Assembly: GCA_011087745.1 (NCBI GenBank)
Contig: JAALLB010000012.1
Span: 1-16,234, forward strand
Length of the DNA stretch: 16,234 nt
Origin: Hyphomicrobiales bacterium
GTDB lineage: Bacteria; Pseudomonadota; Alphaproteobacteria; Rhizobiales; Rhizobiaceae
Direction: 5' to 3'
In this document: positions 7,706-13,236 of the stretch, in pieces
Layout of the letters: the number at the start of each line of letters is the position of its first letter
Numbering within the stretch: position 1 is the stretch's first letter
Notes under the pieces: generated by a model
Told to the model about the DNA's origin: nothing
The model's database searches: none
What the model saw: the letters and a program-made list of their open reading frames with translations, nothing else
Translations under genes and position numbers: made by a program

Positions 7706-8159
7706 TTTGTTTCTATCAATCTTGATGCTTTTTGTATTGGCATCGCAAGCTTTTGCAGTAAATCCGGATGAGGTCTTGGATGATCCTGTACTAGAGCAAC
7801 GCGCCAGATCCCTTTCAACAGGTATTCGCTGTCTTGTATGTCAAAACCAATCAATTGATGATTCAGATGCTGAACTTGCAAGGGATTTAAGAATTATTGT
7901 TCGGGAAAAACTGGTGGAAGGCCTGTCGGATGAAGAAATACTGGATTATCTGGTCGTCAGGTATGGTGAGTTTGTGCTACTAAAGCCAAGATTGAACACG
8001 CAAACACTATTGCTTTGGATACTGCCGCTCATAGCACTCATCATCGGTGCAATTTTTGTTCTCAAGACATTTGGCAATGCAAAACGACGGGAGAAAAAAC
8101 AGACGGAAACCTTGACAAAGGACGAAAAAGCCAATCTCGCTAAAATTCTTGATGAGTGA
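7698..8159 (+). CDS. ccmH: Cytochrome c maturation thioreductase CcmH (CycL)
   Basis: CcmH helps keep the apocytochrome cysteines reduced and works with CcmF and CcmI at the heme ligation step. The 153-residue precursor has a signal peptide ending at about 'ASQAFA' (residue 20). The thiol motif is in 'IRCLVCQNQSI' (C45, C48), in the helical domain typical of CcmH/CycL/NrfF. One transmembrane helix (about 104-124) and a lysine-rich cytoplasmic tail follow. This is the short CcmH form; the TPR partner is the separate ccmI, as in rhizobia, and not a fused E. coli-type CcmH. It closes the operon, ending 56 bases before the next gene. ccmABCDG are not in this window and must be elsewhere. Confidence 0.95.
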   Translation: MRSLFLSILMLFVLASQAFAVNPDEVLDDPVLEQRARSLSTGIRCLVCQNQSIDDSDAELARDLRIIVREKLVEGLSDEEILDYLVVRYGEFVLLKPRLNTQTLLLWILPLIALIIGAIFVLKTFGNAKRREKKQTETLTKDEKANLAKILDE

Positions 8160-8202
8160 CTTGTGATTTCCTTGTGAATGCGTAACGTGTTTCTTTATGG
8201 CA

Positions 8203-8208
8203 AAGGAG
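8203..8208 (+). promoter_or_regulatory. Ribosome binding site of the hydrolase-OsmC gene
   Basis: AAGGAG, seven bases before ATG 8216, is among the best Shine-Dalgarno matches in the window. It fixes this start. It contrasts with the absence of any such site before the downstream OsmC half. Confidence 0.75.
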
Positions 8209-8215
8209 CAAGGTT

Positions 8216-8887
8216 ATGAATAATATAACACAGCGCGTTGATTTCGATGGCAGCCAGGGATCAAAGCTCTCTGCAAGATTGGACATGCCTGCCGGCCCGA
8301 TCAAAGCTTACGCAATTTTTGCGCATTGCTTCACCTGTTCAAAAGACCTTCACGCCACCAAGAGAATTTCAGCAGAACTTTCAAGGCAAGGTATTGCAGT
8401 ATTGCGGTTTGATTTCACTGGGTTGGGAAATAGTAAGGGCGATTTTGCTTCAACCAATTTTTCTTCAAACCGGGAAGACCTTATCGTAGCTGCAAATCAT
8501 TTGCGAGAAAATTTCGAAGCACCCAGCTTGCTCATCGGTCATTCATTGGGCGGTGCAGCAGTTCTTTCTATTGCATCAGAAATTCCTGAGGTGAGGGCTG
8601 TTGCAACGGTTGGCGCACCATCTGAAGCCAAGCATGTTGTCCATAATTTTGGTGTCAAAATAGATGAAATACAAGACAGTGGCGAGGCAACGGTTTCACT
8701 AGGCGGTCGAGATTTTTCAATCAGAAAACAGTTTCTTGATGATTTGGAAGCAAATGATGTTCTTGAAAAAGTTGCGAAGCTGAAAAAGCCATTGCTTGTT
8801 TTGCATTCTCCAATTGATCAAACAGTCGGCATTGAGAATGCAACACAGATTTTTGTTGCTGCAAAACATCCCAAGAGCTTTGTTTAG
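8216..8887 (+). CDS. Alpha/beta hydrolase half (truncated, lacks catalytic His)
   Basis: As read, this gives a 223-residue protein. Early alpha/beta-hydrolase landmarks are present: an oxyanion-type 'FAHCFTCSKD' region (about 35-44), 'FDFTGLGNSKG' (65-75), the nucleophile elbow 'GHSLGG' with S110, and the acid residue D201 in 'LHSPIDQTV'. It ends right before the strand and loop that should hold the catalytic histidine. In intact fusion proteins the two domains are thought to act on small organic substrates or peroxides, but the substrate is unknown. As a separate product it would probably fold poorly and lack activity. Confidence 0.5.
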   Translation: MNNITQRVDFDGSQGSKLSARLDMPAGPIKAYAIFAHCFTCSKDLHATKRISAELSRQGIAVLRFDFTGLGNSKGDFASTNFSSNREDLIVAANHLRENFEAPSLLIGHSLGGAAVLSIASEIPEVRAVATVGAPSEAKHVVHNFGVKIDEIQDSGEATVSLGGRDFSIRKQFLDDLEANDVLEKVAKLKKPLLVLHSPIDQTVGIENATQIFVAAKHPKSFV

Positions 8888-8944
8888 CTTGATGATGCGG
8901 ATCACCTTGTTACCAATGATCGTGATGCAGATTTTGTTGCCTCA

Positions 8945-9448
8945 GTGATTTCAGCCTGGGCAAGTAAATACGTTTCTCAAGATGTAGGCAGAAATGAAAG
9001 TGCAGAAGAATATTCTGACATTATTGTTTCTGAAACTGAGCTTGGAAAATTCCAAAATACCATTGTTGCGGGCAATCATCGGTTGATTGGTGATGAACCA
9101 AAATCAGTTGGAGGATTGGATAGCGGCCCATCTCCGTATGATTATCTCGCCACTGCATTGGGCACCTGCACATCAATGACCATGCGGATGTATGCAAGTT
9201 TCAAAAAACTGGACGTTGGCAAAATTTCGGTTGCCGTCTCTCACAAAAAGATCCACGCACAAGATTGTATGGAATGCACCGAGCATGAAAGTGAAGGTGG
9301 TGGTAAAATTGATATCTTTGAGCGCAAGATTTCTGTTGAAGGTCTAAACGACGAAGTTTTATCTGCTAAGTTATTGGAAATAGCAGATAAATGCCCCGTG
9401 CACAAAACCCTCGAAAAAGGCGCAAAGGTAAAAACGAGCTACAAATAG
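8945..9448 (+). CDS. OsmC/Ohr-like half of the interrupted fusion
   Basis: An OsmC-family domain of about 140 residues. Its two redox cysteines are in 'ALGTCTSMTM' and 'DKCPVHKTLE', at codons 318 and 393 counted from ATG 8216. A further 'CMEC' pair (codons 351 and 354) lies in a loop rich in Glu, His and Gly. OsmC/Ohr proteins reduce organic peroxides with these cysteines. Independent expression is doubtful: the only in-frame start before the domain is GTG 8945 with no Shine-Dalgarno sequence, and the first in-frame ATG codons lie next to the first active-site cysteine, inside the fold. The domain sequence looks undamaged, which suggests the stop is recent or not real. Confidence 0.5.
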   Translation: MISAWASKYVSQDVGRNESAEEYSDIIVSETELGKFQNTIVAGNHRLIGDEPKSVGGLDSGPSPYDYLATALGTCTSMTMRMYASFKKLDVGKISVAVSHKKIHAQDCMECTEHESEGGGKIDIFERKISVEGLNDEVLSAKLLEIADKCPVHKTLEKGAKVKTSYK

Positions 9449-9524
9449 GTTTGTCTAATATTACCAAAGTTTAATTCTGCGTCCATAAAACTGTAATCTG
9501 GAAGTTCTCATATTGCACTCAACA

Positions 9525-9541
9525 GCAAACACGAAGTTTGC
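9525..9541 (+). repeat. Short inverted repeat in the degP upstream region
   Basis: GCAAAC and GTTTGC form a perfect six-base stem with a five-base loop, ending 14 bases before the degP Shine-Dalgarno sequence. It could be an operator half-site pair or a 5' UTR hairpin. At this length chance is quite possible. Confidence 0.25.
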
Positions 9542-9567
9542 AAAGTTGATTCAATAAGGAACTAAAC

Positions 9568-11046
9568 ATGACTACAAAAATTCACTCTACAAAATCATTT
9601 CGCAATGTATTGGTAACATCAGCGGTCGCATTTGGCGTTGCTGGTTTTGCTGCGGGTCAATCCAATCTGATATCGGTAACACCCTCATTTGCCGATGCGG
9701 TAAAAATTCAAGCACCTGCGGTGTTTTCTTTCGGTGATGTAGTCGAGGCAGTTTCTCCAGCAGTTGTAAGTGTGCGTGTTGAACAAACTATTCAATCTGC
9801 AAGCGCCGAAGGCGATTTCCAGTTTGACCGTCGCGGTCGTGAATTCATGGAAAAATTCTTTGGTGGTTCACCTTGGGACGATAAGCGCGATTTTCGGGGT
9901 CATAAAGGTCCGCGCAAGGGTAACTCTCAAGGCTCTGGCTTCTTTGTTTCAGAGGATGGATATCTGGTCACCAACAACCATGTAATTGAAGGTGGTTCAA
10001 AATTTACTGTTGTACTGTCTGACGGTGAAGAACTGGAAGCTACATTAATTGGCACCGATCCCAGAACGGACCTTGCTGTTCTTAAAGTCGAAACCGATGA
10101 AAAACTCACATATGTCGATTTTGGTTCAAAACGCCCGCGCACTGGCGATTGGGTTGTAGCTGTTGGTAATCCATTTGGATTGGGCGGTACTGTAACAGCG
10201 GGTATTGTATCAGCTCATGGTCGCGATATTGGCTCTAACCGTTATGATGACTTCATTCAAATTGATGCGGCGGTAAACAAAGGAAATTCCGGTGGTCCAA
10301 CTTTTAATTTGAATGGTGAAGTCATTGGCGTAAATACTGCGATCTTCTCTCCGTCAGGCGGCAATGTCGGTATTGCATTTGCGGTTCCTGCAAAACTTGC
10401 TGATGAAATTGTAACTGATCTTATCCAAAACGGTTCCGTAACCCGCGGTTGGCTTGGTGTTCAAATTCAACCGGTAACAGCGGAAATATCTGAATCTCTT
10501 GGACTTGAAATAGAAGATGGTGCAATTGTAACCTCGCCGCAAGAAGATAGTCCAGCAGCTCTAGCTGGCATAGAAGCGGGCGATATCATCACTGCGGTTG
10601 GTGACCAGGCCGTCAAAAGCCCAAAAGAGTTGGCAAGAGTAATCGCTGGCTATGAACCAAATTCCAAAATCAATCTAAAGGTTTGGCGTGATGGCAAAGC
10701 CCAAGATGTTGAAGTGACACTTGGTGAGCTCGAAGAAACACAAGTCGCGAGCAATTCAGCACCTCAAAATGGTAAAAAGCGTAATTTAAAGCGTCTTGGC
10801 CTACAAGTTGAAGAAACATCTGATGGCATTGCAGTTCTCGATGTGCGCCCTGGCAGCAAGGCTGAAGAAAAAGGCATTCGCTCTGGAGATGTTATTGTTT
10901 CGATCAACGGTGAGGATGTAACCAGCCTAAAGAGTCTTCGTGGTGGACTAAAATCAGCAGATGAAGCTGGAAGAAAATCAGCCCTTCTTGAGGTTCGCCG
11001 TCAGGATCGGACCGTATTTATCCCTGTCCCTGTTAAACAAGGATAG
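9568..11046 (+). CDS. degP: Periplasmic serine protease DegP/HtrA (Do family)
   Basis: DegP degrades or refolds damaged envelope proteins. The 492-residue precursor has an N-terminal export segment (about 12-43). The trypsin-like domain holds the triad H138 ('VTNNHVI'), D168 ('DPRTDLAVL') and S241 ('NKGNSGGP'). Two PDZ domains follow, about 294-388 and 405-488, so it is the DegP/MucD class and not a single-PDZ DegS. The region between about 80 and 120 (glycine- and charge-rich) corresponds to the variable LA-loop. The start is firm: AAGGA (9556-9560) lies seven bases before the ATG. It has its own 119-base upstream region and ends at a strong terminator, so it is probably a single-gene unit, although the regulator-kinase pair just downstream is a plausible functional partner. 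Confidence 0.95.
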   Translation: MTTKIHSTKSFRNVLVTSAVAFGVAGFAAGQSNLISVTPSFADAVKIQAPAVFSFGDVVEAVSPAVVSVRVEQTIQSASAEGDFQFDRRGREFMEKFFGGSPWDDKRDFRGHKGPRKGNSQGSGFFVSEDGYLVTNNHVIEGGSKFTVVLSDGEELEATLIGTDPRTDLAVLKVETDEKLTYVDFGSKRPRTGDWVVAVGNPFGLGGTVTAGIVSAHGRDIGSNRYDDFIQIDAAVNKGNSGGPTFNLNGEVIGVNTAIFSPSGGNVGIAFAVPAKLADEIVTDLIQNGSVTRGWLGVQIQPVTAEISESLGLEIEDGAIVTSPQEDSPAALAGIEAGDIITAVGDQAVKSPKELARVIAGYEPNSKINLKVWRDGKAQDVEVTLGELEETQVASNSAPQNGKKRNLKRLGLQVEETSDGIAVLDVRPGSKAEEKGIRSGDVIVSINGEDVTSLKSLRGGLKSADEAGRKSALLEVRRQDRTVFIPVPVKQG

Positions 11047-11053
11047 TCGTTAT

Positions 11054-11084
11054 CATCCTTCCTGAACTCCTCGTCAGAAGGATG
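11054..11084 (+). other. Inverted repeat between degP and its terminator
   Basis: CATCCTTCCTGA and TCAGAAGGATG pair over eleven base pairs with one bulged C and an eight-base loop. There is no T-run after it, so it is not a terminator by itself. It may protect the degP mRNA 3' end or act with the stronger hairpin just downstream. Confidence 0.5.
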
Positions 11085-11090
11085 TAACTC

Positions 11091-11131
11091 GCGGCAGGCT
11101 TTTTCCCTCGAAGTCTGCCGCTATTTTCTTT
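11091..11131 (+). terminator. Rho-independent terminator of degP
   Basis: GCGGCAGGCTT (11091-11101) pairs with AAGTCTGCCGC (11111-11121): an eleven-base stem with one G-U wobble and a nine-base loop. It is followed by a T-rich tail (tattttctttt). This is a classic intrinsic terminator and separates degP transcription from the downstream regulator operon. Confidence 0.85.
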
Positions 11132-11155
11132 TCACAACCGATTATTTTGTATAAA
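11128..11155 (+). promoter_or_regulatory. Candidate promoter of the RR-HK-glnE operon, near-leaderless
   Basis: TATAAA (11150-11155) ends eight bases before ATG 11164. A CTTTTC hexamer (11128-11133) lies 16 bases upstream but overlaps the terminator tail. Start of transcription would fall within a base or two of the ATG. No Shine-Dalgarno sequence precedes the gene, consistent with a leaderless mRNA. The spacing matches the ccmI arrangement at 4121-4148. Confidence 0.4.
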
Positions 11156-11163
11156 TCTATTCC

Positions 11164-11850
11164 ATGAAAATTTTAATTGTTGAAGATGATGATGAAGCAG
11201 CCAAGTTCCTGATAAAGGGCTTTGGCGAAGCAGGTCACAATCCAATCCATTCTGCTGATGGCGAAACAGGTCTGCACCTTGCAAAGACTGAGCAATTTGA
11301 TGTCTTGATATTGGACAGAATGCTTCCAAAACTAGATGGCCTGAGCCTGTTAAAAGAAGTTAGAGCAGGGGGTGACAATACACCTGCACTTATACTGTCA
11401 GCACTGGGAGCCGTGGATGACAGGGTTGAAGGCTTACGATCTGGCGGTGATGATTACCTAACCAAACCCTATGCCTTTTCAGAGCTTCTTGCTCGAGTAG
11501 AAGTCTTGGCAAAGCGAAACAATAATGATGATGGTGAGGCTGAACTGTCGGTCGGTGACCTGCAATTGGACCGATTATCGCGGGAAGTTACTCGCGAGGG
11601 ACAGAAAATCCTGTTACAGCCGCGCGAATTTAGGCTCTTGGTCTATCTAATGCAAAACGCCGGTACAGTTGTAACCAGAACAATGTTGCTAGAAAAAGTA
11701 TGGAATTATCATTTTGACCCTCAAACCAATGTTATTGATGTCCATATTTCCCGCTTAAGAGGAAAAATTGACAAAGATTTTGAAAAACCAATGCTTTTAA
11801 CCATTCGAGGTGCTGGTTATAAATTGCAGGCTCCGGATACCGACATCTGA
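11164..11850 (+). CDS. OmpR-family response regulator (second pair)
   Basis: A 228-residue regulator. The receiver domain has D8/D9, phosphoacceptor D51 in 'LILDRMLPKLDG', S79 at the switch position ('LILSALG') and K101 ('LTKPY'). A winged-helix OmpR/PhoB domain follows (about 125-223) and ends 'TIRGAGYKLQ'. It is of the QseB/TctD/CpxR general type, and the target genes cannot be read from sequence. Its position between degP and glnE, with a kinase gene overlapping by one base (TGATG), recurs in rhizobia as I recall. An envelope-stress role is plausible from the degP neighbour but unproven. The start is ATG 11164, with no ribosome binding site visible. Confidence 0.88.
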   Translation: MKILIVEDDDEAAKFLIKGFGEAGHNPIHSADGETGLHLAKTEQFDVLILDRMLPKLDGLSLLKEVRAGGDNTPALILSALGAVDDRVEGLRSGGDDYLTKPYAFSELLARVEVLAKRNNNDDGEAELSVGDLQLDRLSREVTREGQKILLQPREFRLLVYLMQNAGTVVTRTMLLEKVWNYHFDPQTNVIDVHISRLRGKIDKDFEKPMLLTIRGAGYKLQAPDTDI

Positions 11851-13235
11851 TGTTTGCTATAATAATATCCTTATTAAAAGTAACAGCCGTAAGGCTATCT
11901 ATTATCTATACCGTTATTTTCGGTGTTCTTGCGGTTGGGATTGTTTTTTATATGACCGGCGCGACTGTGAATGTGCTCCGAGAGCAATATCAAGTTTCGA
12001 TTGATGAAGAAGTCACAGGTCTGGCACGTATTTATAGAAGTGGCGGCATAAACCTACTGATTAAAATATTAGATCGCCGTGCTCGTGCCCCCGGGGCCAA
12101 TTTATATGTAGTTACCAACCCTCAAGGGCAGATAGTAGCCGGTAATGTTCCTCGCATGCAAAATGGCATTATGCGTAAAGTTGGCTGGACAAACCGACCT
12201 TTCATTTATGAACGATATGATGATCAAAGTGATAAAGAACACCGCGCAGTGGCCCGCGTTCTGGAAGTGCCAAATGGAATGCACATCCTCGTTGGCCGCG
12301 ATGTAAGTGAGTATGAAGGTTTTCGCGAAATTGTTGGTCGAGGTTTCAAATTGGCACTTGGAACAATGGTGGCATTTGGATTGCTGACGTGGTTCTTTGT
12401 TGGTCGCCGCGCATTGAAGCGAATTGACCAGGTTTCGAAATCATCCCAAAGAATTTTGGGAGGTGATAAATCAGAGCGCCTGCCTGTTACAGGGACCCAC
12501 GATGAGTTCGATCGTTTGTCAGAAAACCTTAATCACATGCTGGATCAGATCAATCATCTTGATGATGGTGTGAAGCAGATGTCAGACAATATTGCCCATG
12601 ATTTGAAAACACCAATTACACGACTTCGCAACAAGGCTGAAGAAGCATTTTCCTTGGAAAAAAAGCCGCAAGAGCAACAGGAAAAAATTGCCGATATTAT
12701 TGATGACTGCGATGGCATTGTAAAAACTTTTGATGCTCTTCTAATGATCTCAAGAGTTGAGTCCGGGTCGACAGTAGCAAAGATGGAAACGCTGAATGCT
12801 TCTGATATTCTCAATGATGTATACGAGCTTTATGAAGCTCTAGTTGAGGATGAAGGCAAGCAGTTGAAACTTGAACTTGCTTTGCCTGAAACACTTTGTG
12901 TCATGGGAAACGGGGAACTTCTATCGCAAGCAATTTCGAACCTGCTAGATAACGCTATCAAATACGGTGGGGAACAAATTGCACTCATCGGTGAAGTGAT
13001 TGACGATCAACTGGCAATCAAAATCATTGATAACGGAACAGGCATAGTCGAGGAAGATCGCACTAGGGTAATTGATCGCTTTGTCAGACTTGATAAATCC
13101 CGTAATATGACTGGAAACGGATTGGGTCTATCATTGGTGAAAGCTATTTCAGAAATGCATAAAAGTAAGTTCAAGCTATTGGGTAATGATCCAGGTCTCG
13201 TTGCTACTTTAGAAATTCCTGTTTTGGTTCAATAG
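11850..13235 (+). CDS. Sensor histidine kinase (second pair)
   Basis: A 461-residue inner-membrane kinase. The first helix is about 15-37. A periplasmic or extracytoplasmic sensor region of about 125 residues follows, then a second helix (about 165-185), HAMP (about 186-238), and an H-box 'NIAHDLKTPITRLR' with H250. The ATPase domain has an N-box ('AISNLLDNAIKYGG', N364/N368), G1 ('IDNGTGI', D394 region) and G2 ('GNGLGLSLV', from 422). All catalytic motifs are intact. It is expected to phosphorylate the regulator directly upstream. The stop TAG is one base before the glnE ATG, so glnE translation is probably coupled to it. Confidence 0.88.
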   Translation: MFAIIISLLKVTAVRLSIIYTVIFGVLAVGIVFYMTGATVNVLREQYQVSIDEEVTGLARIYRSGGINLLIKILDRRARAPGANLYVVTNPQGQIVAGNVPRMQNGIMRKVGWTNRPFIYERYDDQSDKEHRAVARVLEVPNGMHILVGRDVSEYEGFREIVGRGFKLALGTMVAFGLLTWFFVGRRALKRIDQVSKSSQRILGGDKSERLPVTGTHDEFDRLSENLNHMLDQINHLDDGVKQMSDNIAHDLKTPITRLRNKAEEAFSLEKKPQEQQEKIADIIDDCDGIVKTFDALLMISRVESGSTVAKMETLNASDILNDVYELYEALVEDEGKQLKLELALPETLCVMGNGELLSQAISNLLDNAIKYGGEQIALIGEVIDDQLAIKIIDNGTGIVEEDRTRVIDRFVRLDKSRNMTGNGLGLSLVKAISEMHKSKFKLLGNDPGLVATLEIPVLVQ

Positions 13236-13236
13236 G

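Larger units (their letters stand above)
8216..9448 (+). pseudogene. Alpha/beta-hydrolase-OsmC fusion gene interrupted by an in-frame amber codon
   Basis: The hydrolase half and the OsmC half lie in one frame, separated only by TAG at 8885-8887. Ignoring that codon gives a 410-residue protein of the known bifunctional alpha/beta hydrolase/OsmC arrangement. I recall serine at the equivalent position in intact relatives ('KSFVSLDDADHL'), and TCG to TAG is one base change. The catalytic His expected in 'DADHL' (codon 230) falls after the stop. With S110 and D201 before it, the triad is split. This is either a recent nonsense mutation, a sequence error, or a case of read-through. Confidence 0.65.

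Noticed and set aside
7513..7881. Open - strand frame of 122 codons opposite the ccmF/ccmH junction
   Set aside because: Opposite two well-conserved genes, without promoter, start signal or recognisable domain.
8161..8177. Two TTGTGA copies 11 bases apart upstream of the hydrolase gene
   Set aside because: Too short and unsymmetrical to call an operator; probably chance in T-rich spacer.
8885..8887. TAG as a reassigned sense codon (for example a genome-wide amber suppression code)
   Set aside because: ccmF, degP and the second kinase all end in TAG at the expected protein lengths, so TAG works as a normal stop here.
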